6,827 nucleotides of DNA from Alphaproteobacteria bacterium. GTDB taxonomy: Bacteria; Pseudomonadota; Alphaproteobacteria; RF32; CAG-239. The stretch lies in assembly GCA_017546885.1 (NCBI GenBank), contig JAFYRQ010000004.1:1-6827 (forward strand), written 5' to 3'. Below, piece after piece: positions 1 through 5,608 of this stretch (positions are counted from its first letter, which is position 1; every line of letters starts with the position of its first letter). The position numbers and the translations under genes were made by a program. The notes beneath the pieces are model-generated. The model saw only the letters and a list, made by a program, of their open reading frames with translations. It had not been told where the DNA came from and did no database searches.

Positions 1-638
1 TCAATCAAAGGAATATCATCGCCGGTGTGCATTAAATCGGAAACTTTTTGCAGGATAGCACCTAATTTTCCGCCCGGATGACGTTGTTTGTAATCATTAA
101 CCGAAAAGCCTTTGCGTTCAAGCAAAGCAATTGCCAAAACGTCACCCAAAACTAAAGTTGCCGTTGTTGATGATGTGGGAGCAAGACCTAAAGGACAAGC
201 TTCGCCGTCATTTGGCAATCTCAATAGAATATCGCCGGCTTTGCCTAATGTGCTGTCAGGATTTTTTGTCATTGAAATCAAAGGAATTCCATATCTTTTG
301 CAATAAATGAGAATATCAGACAATTCTTTTGATTCTCCGCCGTTTGAAATAGCTAACACAACGTCATCGCCGGTTAACATACCTAAGTCACCATGACTGG
401 CTTCTGCAGGGTGTACAAAGAAAGAAGGAGTGCCGGTTGAAGCCATGGTAGCGGCAATTTTTTTGCCGATATGTCCTGACTTACCCATACCGGTAATGAT
501 AACACGACCTTTAGCAGATTGCATTAAATCTAATGCTTCGGTTAAAGATGCTCCGAGCTCTGATTTCATTAAGTTCAAAGCTTTAATTTCCTTATCAATA
601 GTATGATAGGCTGATATCAAATCTTTGTTTTGTGTCAT
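1..638 (-). CDS. kdsD: Arabinose-5-phosphate isomerase (KdsD/GutQ family), N-terminal part, truncated by window edge
   Basis: Interconverts D-ribulose 5-phosphate and D-arabinose 5-phosphate, the first step towards the Kdo sugar of lipopolysaccharide, in the cytoplasm. Reading the minus strand from the ATG at 638-636 gives 212 residues with no stop before the edge. Residues about 40-175 form a SIS sugar-isomerase domain with the motifs GMGKSGHIG (50-58), HPAEASHGDLGM (76-87), SNGGESKE (98-105) and APTSSTT (153-159), then RHPGGKLG (186-193). K53, E105, E146 and H187 sit at a constant offset of six from the catalytic K59, E111, E152 and H193 of E. coli KdsD as I remember them. The last residues, DLMHTGDDIP, begin the first of two expected CBS domains, so roughly the C-terminal third is missing. 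TCCT at 645-648 (AGGA on the coding strand) lies six bases from the ATG and supports this start. GutQ-type paralogues share these motifs, so the exact symbol is less certain than the family. Gly100 replaces the Ser of the usual SNSGE loop. Confidence 0.93.
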   Translation of the reverse strand, partial: MTQNKDLISAYHTIDKEIKALNLMKSELGASLTEALDLMQSAKGRVIITGMGKSGHIGKKIAATMASTGTPSFFVHPAEASHGDLGMLTGDDVVLAISNGGESKELSDILIYCKRYGIPLISMTKNPDSTLGKAGDILLRLPNDGEACPLGLAPTSSTTATLVLGDVLAIALLERKGFSVNDYKQRHPGGKLGAILQKVSDLMHTGDDIPLI

Positions 639-672
639 TATTTTTCCTAAACTTGTTAATAAAAACAGTAGC

Positions 673-692
673 AAAAACATCATAATGTTTTT
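673..692 (-). repeat. Inverted repeat in the kdsD 5' UTR
   Basis: AAAAACAT (673-680) and ATGTTTTT (685-692) are perfect 8-base inverted arms around a 4-base centre. On the kdsD transcript the dyad falls about 7 to 27 nt after the predicted start. It could be a DNA operator or a weak RNA hairpin; its AT-rich arms make a stable RNA stem doubtful. No T tract typical of a terminator adds to it. Confidence 0.4.
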
Positions 693-705
693 CGCAATGC
701 GTAAC

Positions 706-734
706 CTTATACCATATTTTAGCAACATTGGCAA
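706..734 (-). promoter_or_regulatory. Sigma-70-type promoter for kdsD
   Basis: On the minus strand a -35 box TTGCCA (734-729, five of six to consensus) and a -10 box TATAAG (711-706, five of six) are separated by exactly 17 bases. Transcription would start near 699, giving a 5' UTR of about 60 nt. This is inferred from sequence only. An additional TTGACA at 749-744 has no acceptable -10 box at proper spacing. Confidence 0.65.
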
Positions 735-750
735 GCTGTTTTTTGTCAAT

Positions 751-762
751 ATTGAATTCAAT
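751..762. repeat. Perfect 12-bp palindrome between the divergent promoters
   Basis: ATTGAATTCAAT reads the same on both strands. It lies 16 bases upstream of the kdsD -35 box and 4 bases upstream of the -35 box of the rightward gene, so a bound dimeric regulator could touch both promoters. AT-rich intergenic DNA also yields such palindromes by chance. Confidence 0.3.
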
Positions 763-766
763 TTTC

Positions 767-794
767 TTGTATAGTTGTTTTTATTGTTTATAAT
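767..794 (+). promoter_or_regulatory. Sigma-70-type promoter for the exported-protein gene
   Basis: A perfect -10 box TATAAT (789-794) is preceded, with a 16-base spacer, by TTGTAT (767-772), which matches the -35 consensus only in TTG. Transcription would start near 801, leaving a short 5' UTR of about 20 nt that just contains the ribosome binding site. The -10 box carries most of the support. Confidence 0.55.
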
Positions 795-811
795 AAGCAT
801 AAATATTATTT

Positions 812-816
812 GGAGG
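812..816 (+). promoter_or_regulatory. Shine-Dalgarno site that fixes the start at 822
   Basis: GGAGG lies five bases before the ATG at 822. The in-frame TTG at 810 overlaps this site and cannot use it, so ATG 822 is the start. The signal peptide that follows begins correctly at MKK. Confidence 0.85.
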
Positions 817-821
817 TGTAT

Positions 822-2354
822 ATGAAAAAAATTTTTTTATCAACGGTTGCCGGAGCTTGTTTGTTAAGCGGAACAGTATATGCTGCTGATGTAACGGCAG
901 AAGGATTACAAAACAGTCTTTCCGAAAAATTTAGCGATATATATGAATCGGTTGTTGTTGAAGATAGCGGTTCTTCATTGAAATTAAAACTTCCCGAAAA
1001 TGAAGTTATAACGTTTGCAACTGATGAACTCGGGTTGCCGAAGTTTGATGAAAAAGGTGAGCCGGTTGTAATTACCGAAAAAATTCCTGCTTCGGAGATG
1101 GAAGTTGTAAAAATTGAAGATTTTGACGGCAAAGCTCGTTATAAACTATCTTCAAATTCTCCGGCAAGACTCCAAAATATTGCACATAATTTATTTGGGT
1201 TTCATAATTTTCTGCCTGCAAGTTATTCGGAAGAATTGCATTTTGTTCCCGAACTTAAGGAAATTGTTACTCAAAATATAAAAGCAGAAAATATTACTTA
1301 TTCCGAAAAAGATGAAGCTACCGGATTAAAGAGTGAAATTGCTAACTTGAAAGCATTGAACTTTAATTCGACAATGGTGCCGGCTAACGGTCAAATGACA
1401 TATAGTGTGGATTGGAGTGCAAACGGTTTTAATTTAAAGCACATGATGTTTTCTATGTCCATAAAATCCGTTGTGAACAAAATGATAGCTGTTTTTGAAG
1501 ATAACGGTCAAAAGGAATATTCAAAACTTATAATGGATGCCGGTGCCGGTATAAATTCATCTTCGGTAATGGCGATAAACGGTTTTAGTGTTGAAGCTAT
1601 GGGAACTCCCGTGACTATGGACATGAAAGTATCAACAAAAGCCGAAAGAGAAAATGATGGTTTAAAAATGAGCTTCGGTACAGATATATACAATATATCG
1701 TCTCCGTTGTTGGCTGACTTTTCGTTGAACAGAATTGTGGTCAAACATTTGTTAAAGGATATCCCCGTAGCTGCAGTAGATAAGATTTCATCAATACAAG
1801 AAAAAATGATAGAAGAGGCTCTTGCAAGCGATGGTAGTACCGATACAGATAAAATTGCAGATAAATATAAAAAAGACATAATCACGGCTGTGGATGAAAT
1901 TATTGCAAAAATGGAATTTAAAATGCAAATCAGCGGTATTTTTAATGATGCAAATTTGAATTTTATTGTTGCTGTGAAAAAGTCCGGTGATTATGTCGTA
2001 GGAAATGCTAAAATAACTGCAGAGAATTTGGATAAGATTGTTCCGGATTATTCTAAAATTTGTGAAGAAGAACAAAAGCTTTCTTCCGACAGTTTTCCGG
2101 CATCTTGTATGAAAGCAGGGTTAACCGAAGGAATACGAAGCCAAATAGACTTATCTAAACGCACAAAAAATGGTAAAGGACAAACTGTTGATACGGTTTC
2201 GATAGTTTTGAACGAAACAGGTATTTATGTGGACGGAAAGAAAGTTTCTGATCCGATTAAATTCAATATTCAAGAGTTTTTAGCACAACAAGAGGCTATG
2301 GCTAATGTTGATATGTCTGCTGATGAGACTGAACTCGATTTTGATGTTGAATAA
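822..2354 (+). CDS. Uncharacterised exported (periplasmic) protein, 510 aa
   Basis: I do not recognise this protein and assign no function. The first 21 residues form a classical signal peptide: MKK, a hydrophobic core, and VYA before the predicted cleavage at A21/A22. There is no usable lipobox and no other membrane segment. The mature protein is rich in alternating hydrophobic and polar stretches suggesting many beta strands, interrupted by two charged amphipathic helices at about 316-336 and 341-363. Only two cysteines, C414 and C429, occur after the signal peptide and could form a disulfide in the periplasm. The last 15 residues are acidic (seven D/E), and the end does not resemble an outer-membrane beta-barrel C-terminus. 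Large beta-rich exported families such as DUF945 (YdgA) or DUF2125 come to mind from overall texture only. It is monocistronic, with its own promoter and terminator, divergent from kdsD. Confidence 0.85.
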   Translation: MKKIFLSTVAGACLLSGTVYAADVTAEGLQNSLSEKFSDIYESVVVEDSGSSLKLKLPENEVITFATDELGLPKFDEKGEPVVITEKIPASEMEVVKIEDFDGKARYKLSSNSPARLQNIAHNLFGFHNFLPASYSEELHFVPELKEIVTQNIKAENITYSEKDEATGLKSEIANLKALNFNSTMVPANGQMTYSVDWSANGFNLKHMMFSMSIKSVVNKMIAVFEDNGQKEYSKLIMDAGAGINSSSVMAINGFSVEAMGTPVTMDMKVSTKAERENDGLKMSFGTDIYNISSPLLADFSLNRIVVKHLLKDIPVAAVDKISSIQEKMIEEALASDGSTDTDKIADKYKKDIITAVDEIIAKMEFKMQISGIFNDANLNFIVAVKKSGDYVVGNAKITAENLDKIVPDYSKICEEEQKLSSDSFPASCMKAGLTEGIRSQIDLSKRTKNGKGQTVDTVSIVLNETGIYVDGKKVSDPIKFNIQEFLAQQEAMANVDMSADETELDFDVE

Positions 2355-2369
2355 TTTTGCTATTTTTTC

Positions 2370-2403
2370 AAAATGCCGGATATTTATTATTCGGCATTTT
2401 TTT
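2370..2403 (+). terminator. Intrinsic terminator after the exported-protein gene
   Basis: AAAATGCCG (2370-2378) pairs with CGGCATTTT (2392-2400). The stem extends inward through a G-T wobble and three A-T pairs to a five-base loop, 13 pairs in all. The 3' arm runs into seven consecutive T (2397-2403). It starts 15 bases after the stop codon and insulates the gene from the str operon. Confidence 0.85.
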
Positions 2404-2426
2404 GTATCTGAAATGATAAAAAACTG

Positions 2427-2455
2427 TTGACACTCAATAATTTAAACATTAGTAT
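2427..2455 (+). promoter_or_regulatory. Promoter of the str operon (rpsL)
   Basis: A perfect -35 box TTGACA (2427-2432) and TAGTAT (2450-2455, four of six to TATAAT) are separated by 17 bases. The DNA upstream of the -35 box is A/T-rich, as an UP element would be. The start is expected near A2462, preceded by a GC-rich discriminator GCGCTC (2456-2461) in otherwise AT-rich DNA. The leader to the rpsL ATG would be about 123 nt. Confidence 0.7.
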
Positions 2456-2464
2456 GCGCTCAAT

Positions 2465-2491
2465 TCTTGGGAGTCGTAAAAGGCTCAAAGA
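2465..2491 (+). promoter_or_regulatory. Hairpin near the 5' end of the rpsL leader
   Basis: TCTT (2465-2468) pairs with AAGA (2488-2491) and GAGTC (2471-2475) pairs with GGCTC (2482-2486, one G-U), across a small internal loop; the terminal loop is GTAAAA. This region also contains the segments that could pair with the 5' arm of the downstream attenuator hairpin, so the two folds exclude each other. Folded by hand; moderate stability only. Confidence 0.35.
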
Positions 2492-2513
2492 AGTTGAAAA
2501 ATAAGAGTTTTTC

Positions 2514-2555
2514 CCGTGTTTTGAACGATTTATCGTGTCAAAACAGCGGTTTTTT
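2514..2555 (+). terminator. Candidate transcription attenuator in the rpsL leader
   Basis: The arms pair in three blocks: 2514-2516 with 2547-2549, 2517-2524 with 2538-2545, and 2525-2528 with 2533-2536. That makes 15 Watson-Crick pairs with single bulged G residues at 2546 and 2537 and a TTTA loop. The stem base CGG is followed at once by six T (2550-2555). This is the form of an intrinsic terminator, but it lies after the str promoter and 29 bases before rpsL, so it would control read-through into the operon. The structure is directly visible; its regulatory role is inference. It could instead affect only mRNA stability or translation. Confidence 0.6.
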
Positions 2556-2572
2556 ATGTTTTAATTTTAAAT

Positions 2573-2577
2573 AAGGA
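2573..2577 (+). promoter_or_regulatory. Shine-Dalgarno site that fixes the rpsL start at 2585
   Basis: AAGGA lies seven bases before the ATG at 2585 but only four before an in-frame GTG at 2582. The ATG gives the canonical N-terminus MPTISQLIRK of S12, so it is the start. Confidence 0.85.
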
Positions 2578-2584
2578 AATTGTG

Positions 2585-2956
2585 ATGCCTACAATTAGTC
2601 AGTTAATTCGTAAATCACGAACACCTAAAGTGAAAAGAAACAAAGTTCCGGCTTTGAAAGCTTGTCCACAAAAACGCGGTGTTTGCACAAGGGTTTACAC
2701 TACAACCCCTAAAAAACCTAACTCTGCGTTGCGTAAAGTGGCTCGCGTTCGTTTAACCAACGGCTTTGAAGTAATCAGCTATATCCCTGGTGAAGGTCAT
2801 AATCTTCAAGAACACTCAGTGGTGCTGATTAGAGGAGGCCGTGTAAAGGACTTGCCTGGTGTTCGCTATCATATCATTCGTGGTACTTTGGATACTCAAG
2901 GTATTGCTAAACGTCGTCAACGTCGTTCATTATACGGCGCTAAGAGACCGAAATAG
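2585..2956 (+). CDS. rpsL: 30S ribosomal protein S12
   Basis: S12 sits at the decoding centre of the 30S subunit and contributes to codon-anticodon proofreading. The 123-residue product has the usual bacterial length and the near-invariant blocks PQKRGVCTRVYTTTPKKPNS (28-47), RLTNGFEV (56-63), GEGHNLQEHSV (69-79) and RGGRVKDLPGVRYH (83-96). The two lysines where streptomycin-resistance substitutions commonly arise, K43 and K88, are both present, and D89, the residue that is methylthiolated in E. coli, is also present. It is the first gene of the str operon. Its TAG stop overlaps the Shine-Dalgarno site of rpsG, which suggests translational coupling. Confidence 0.98.
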   Translation: MPTISQLIRKSRTPKVKRNKVPALKACPQKRGVCTRVYTTTPKKPNSALRKVARVRLTNGFEVISYIPGEGHNLQEHSVVLIRGGRVKDLPGVRYHIIRGTLDTQGIAKRRQRRSLYGAKRPK

Positions 2957-2960
2957 GAGG
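2955..2960 (+). promoter_or_regulatory. Strong rpsG Shine-Dalgarno overlapping the rpsL stop codon
   Basis: AGGAGG shares two bases with the TAG stop of rpsL (2954-2956) and lies seven bases before the rpsG ATG. Ribosomes ending on rpsL would cover or release this site directly. Confidence 0.85.
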
Positions 2961-2967
2961 GTAAGTT

Positions 2968-3438
2968 ATGTCACGTCGTCATAGTGCAGAAAAAAGAATA
3001 GTATTACCTGATGCAAAATATCATGACAAGGTAGTAGCTAAATTTATTAATAATGTTATGGAAGATGGTAAAAAAGCCGTTGCTGAAAAAATTGTATATT
3101 CAGCTTTCGACATTTTGGCTAACAAAACCAAAAGAGCTCCTTTGGAAGTCTTTAATGAAGCTATCGAAAACGTAAAACCGATGTTAGAAGTTAAATCTCG
3201 TCGTGTTGGTGGTGCAACTTACCAAGTTCCTTGTGAAGTTCGTGCTGATCGTCGTCAAGCGTTGGCTATTCGTTGGATTATCGGTGCTGCTCTGAAGCGT
3301 TCAGAAACAACAATGACCGAAAGATTAGCTAATGAGCTTTTAGATGCAGCTGCTAACCGTGGTTCAGCCGTTAAAAAACGTGAAGATACCCACAAAATGG
3401 CAGAAGCTAACAAAGCATTCTCTCACTACAAATTCTAA
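2968..3438 (+). CDS. rpsG: 30S ribosomal protein S7
   Basis: S7 nucleates assembly of the 30S head by binding the 3' major domain of 16S rRNA and lies by the E-site tRNA and mRNA exit. The product has 156 residues, a standard S7 length. It begins MSRRHSAEKR and carries the conserved core VKSRRVGGATYQVPCEVR (75-92), followed by ALAIRWI and the ALKRSE-TM-ERLA-EL-DAA-NRG-AVKKREDTHKMAEANKAF block that closes the family. The gap from rpsL is 11 nt and to fusA 15 nt. In E. coli S7 represses the operon by binding a much longer rpsL-rpsG intercistronic region, for which there is no space here. Confidence 0.98.
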   Translation: MSRRHSAEKRIVLPDAKYHDKVVAKFINNVMEDGKKAVAEKIVYSAFDILANKTKRAPLEVFNEAIENVKPMLEVKSRRVGGATYQVPCEVRADRRQALAIRWIIGAALKRSETTMTERLANELLDAAANRGSAVKKREDTHKMAEANKAFSHYKF

Positions 3439-3453
3439 TCGAGGGATAAGACA

Positions 3454-5529
3454 ATGGCTCGTACACATAAATTGGAAATGTATAGAAACATCGGTATTAT
3501 GGCTCACATTGATGCCGGTAAAACAACAACAACCGAACGTATTTTGTACTATACAGGTGTAAACCACAAAGTTGGTGAAACACACGATGGTGCAGCTACT
3601 ATGGACTGGATGGAACAAGAACAAGAACGCGGTATTACAATTACATCTGCTGCTACAACTTGTTTTTGGAAAAATCACCGTGTAAACATTATCGATACTC
3701 CGGGACACGTTGACTTCACTGTTGAAGTTGAACGTTCTTTGCGTGTATTGGACGGTGCCATCACTGTATTTGACTCTGTTGCAGGTGTAGAACCGCAATC
3801 AGAAACAGTTTGGAGACAAGCTGATAAATACGGTGTTCCAAGAATTTGTTTCTGTAACAAAATGGATCGTATCGGAGCAAACTTCTATCGTTGCTTGGAT
3901 ATGATTGTTGATCGTTTGGGTGCTCGCCCGATGGCTTTGCAACTCCCAATCGGCGCAGAAGCAGAATTCCAAGGTGTTGTTGATTTGTTGAATATGAATG
4001 CAATCGTTTATACCGGCGATACTCCGGATTCTCCGATTGAAATCAAAGATATTCCGGGTGATTTGAAAGAAAAAGCTGATAAATATCGTCAAGAATTGGT
4101 GGAAATGGCTGTTGAAGAAGATGAACAAGCTATGGAAGATTACCTCGAAGGTAAAGATATTCCTGTTGAAACTTTGAAAAAATGTATCCGTAAAGGTACA
4201 TTGAAACAAAGCTTTGTTCCTGTATTCTGCGGTACCGCTTTCAAAAACAAAGGTGTTCAACCTTTGTTGGATGCAGTAATTGACTACTTGCCTTCACCGC
4301 TTGATATTGAAGCTATTAAAGGTGTTAAACCTGATACAGATGTTGAAATCGAAAGAAAACCTGATGACAATGAACCTTTGTCTGCTTTGGCTTTCAAGAT
4401 TATGAACGATCCGTTCGTGGGTTCTTTGACCTTTACTCGTATTTATTCAGGAACAATGACTGCAGGTTCTTATGTCTATAACTCTGTTAAAGATAAAAAA
4501 GAACGTGTTGGTCGTATGCTCTTGATGCATTCTAACAAACGTGAAGACTTGAAAGAAGCTCATGCAGGTGACATCGTAGCTCTTGCCGGCTTGAAAGATA
4601 CTACAACTGGTGATACTCTTTGTGATCAATCTAATCCGATTGTTCTCGAAAACATGGTATTTCCTGATCCGGTTATCGAATTGGCCGTTGAACCGAAGAC
4701 TAAAGTTGACGTTGAAAAAATGGGTTTGGCTTTGTCTCGTTTGGCTATGGAAGATCCTTCATTCAAAGTTTCTTCAGATCCTGATTCCGGTCAAACCATC
4801 ATCAAAGGTATGGGGGAATTGCACTTGGAAATCATCGTTGATCGTTTGAAACGTGAATTTAAAGTTGAATGTAATGTCGGTGAACCTCAAGTGGCTTATC
4901 GTGAAACCATCACTAAACCTTGTGATATTGAATATACTCACAAAAAACAATCTGGTGGTGCCGGTCAGTTCGCTAAGGTTAAAATTAAGTTTGAACCTAT
5001 GGAAGGTTACACAGGCTTTGAATTTGAAAACACAGTTGTTGGCGGTAACGTACCGAAGGAATATATTCCTGGTGTTGAAAAAGGTTTGCGCTCTGCTATG
5101 GATGCCGGTGTTATTGCCGGATACCCTGTAACAGGTGTTAAATGTAACCTTTACGATGGTGCTTACCACGAAGTTGACTCTAACGTTATGTGTTTCGAAA
5201 TTGCTGCTCGTGCTGCTTTCCGTGAAGGTATGCGTCAAGCAGGACCAAAATTGTTGGAACCGATTATGAAGGTAGAAGTTGTTACTCCTGAAGAATATAT
5301 GGGTGACATCATCGGCGACTTAAACTCTCGTCGTGGTCTTGTAAACGGTATGGACCAACGTGCTAATGCTCGTGTTGTTAATGCACAAGTTCCATTGGCT
5401 AACATGTTTGGTTATGTAAATACCTTACGTTCACTTTCTCAAGGTCGTGCTCAGTTTACAATGGTATTTGACCATTATGCTGAAGTTCCAAACGACATTG
5501 CTGAAAAAGTAAAAGCAAAGAACGCATAA
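3454..5529 (+). CDS. fusA: Elongation factor G (translocase GTPase)
   Basis: EF-G binds the pre-translocation ribosome and uses GTP to move tRNA and mRNA by one codon; with ribosome recycling factor it also splits post-termination ribosomes. The 691-residue product has all GTPase motifs: AHIDAGKT (17-24), RGITI (59-63), DTPGH (81-85, with H85 the catalytic-type histidine), NKMD (135-138) and a G5-like CGTAF (259-263). Domain III contains GELHLEI (454-460), domain IV GGAGQFAKV (501-509) and the tip segment YHEVDS with H572 corresponding to E. coli H583, and domain V GDIIGDLNSRRG (617-628). The start is backed by GAGGG at 3441-3445, eight bases upstream. Valine is mostly GTT (about 41 GTT, 16 GTA, 3 GTG and 2 GTC by hand count) and arginine mostly CGT. 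It is intact, with no frameshift. Confidence 0.98.
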   Translation: MARTHKLEMYRNIGIMAHIDAGKTTTTERILYYTGVNHKVGETHDGAATMDWMEQEQERGITITSAATTCFWKNHRVNIIDTPGHVDFTVEVERSLRVLDGAITVFDSVAGVEPQSETVWRQADKYGVPRICFCNKMDRIGANFYRCLDMIVDRLGARPMALQLPIGAEAEFQGVVDLLNMNAIVYTGDTPDSPIEIKDIPGDLKEKADKYRQELVEMAVEEDEQAMEDYLEGKDIPVETLKKCIRKGTLKQSFVPVFCGTAFKNKGVQPLLDAVIDYLPSPLDIEAIKGVKPDTDVEIERKPDDNEPLSALAFKIMNDPFVGSLTFTRIYSGTMTAGSYVYNSVKDKKERVGRMLLMHSNKREDLKEAHAGDIVALAGLKDTTTGDTLCDQSNPIVLENMVFPDPVIELAVEPKTKVDVEKMGLALSRLAMEDPSFKVSSDPDSGQTIIKGMGELHLEIIVDRLKREFKVECNVGEPQVAYRETITKPCDIEYTHKKQSGGAGQFAKVKIKFEPMEGYTGFEFENTVVGGNVPKEYIPGVEKGLRSAMDAGVIAGYPVTGVKCNLYDGAYHEVDSNVMCFEIAARAAFREGMRQAGPKLLEPIMKVEVVTPEEYMGDIIGDLNSRRGLVNGMDQRANARVVNAQVPLANMFGYVNTLRSLSQGRAQFTMVFDHYAEVPNDIAEKVKAKNA

Positions 5530-5541
5530 GATAATAGAATA

Positions 5542-5567
5542 GGGTGGACGGGTTAAACCGTCCTCCC
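5542..5567 (+). promoter_or_regulatory. Strong hairpin between fusA and tuf
   Basis: GGGTGGACGG (5542-5551) pairs with CCGTCCTCCC (5558-5567) around the loop GTTAAA, giving nine Watson-Crick pairs and one T-T mismatch. It starts 12 bases after the fusA stop and is by far the most GC-rich element nearby. The following DNA is T-rich but does not start with a clean T run (ACTTGTTTTAA), so it may be a partial terminator, an mRNA processing site or a 3'-end stabiliser for the upstream mRNA. The structure is seen; the role is inferred. Confidence 0.6.
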
Positions 5568-5594
5568 ACTTGTTTTAATTTTTTAATTTATTTT

Positions 5595-5598
5595 AGGA
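5595..5598 (+). promoter_or_regulatory. Modest Shine-Dalgarno of tuf
   Basis: AGGA lies ten bases before the tuf ATG in a very A/T-rich leader. The match is short and the spacing long compared with rpsG. An unstructured AT-rich start region may compensate for it. Confidence 0.6.
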
Positions 5599-5608
5599 TA
5601 ATATAACA

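Noticed and set aside
112..306. 64-codon plus-strand open frame opposite kdsD
   Set aside because: It lies wholly within the antisense of the clearly recognisable KdsD catalytic domain and encodes nothing recognisable.
744..749. Minus-strand TTGACA as the kdsD -35 box
   Set aside because: The hexamer at the right distance (GTTGCT) does not resemble a -10 box; TTGCCA with TATAAG at 17 bases is clearly better.
810..821. In-frame TTG start for the exported protein
   Set aside because: It overlaps the GGAGG site that serves ATG 822 and would put extra residues before the MKK of the signal peptide.
4774..5238. Long open frames on the minus strand opposite fusA, tuf and the exported-protein gene
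   Set aside because: They are shadows of strongly conserved plus-strand genes, have no family features and no ribosome binding sites.
5530..5540. GATAAT and TAGAAT as -10 boxes of a separate tuf promoter
   Set aside because: No -35-like hexamer lies 16-18 bases upstream of either; the nearest TTG-type hexamer is 26 bases from GATAAT. A dedicated tuf promoter is therefore not supported by the sequence.
5597..5607. GATAAT/TATAAC just before tuf as a promoter
   Set aside because: Transcription would start at or after the ATG and the region serves as the ribosome binding site; no -35 box at suitable spacing.
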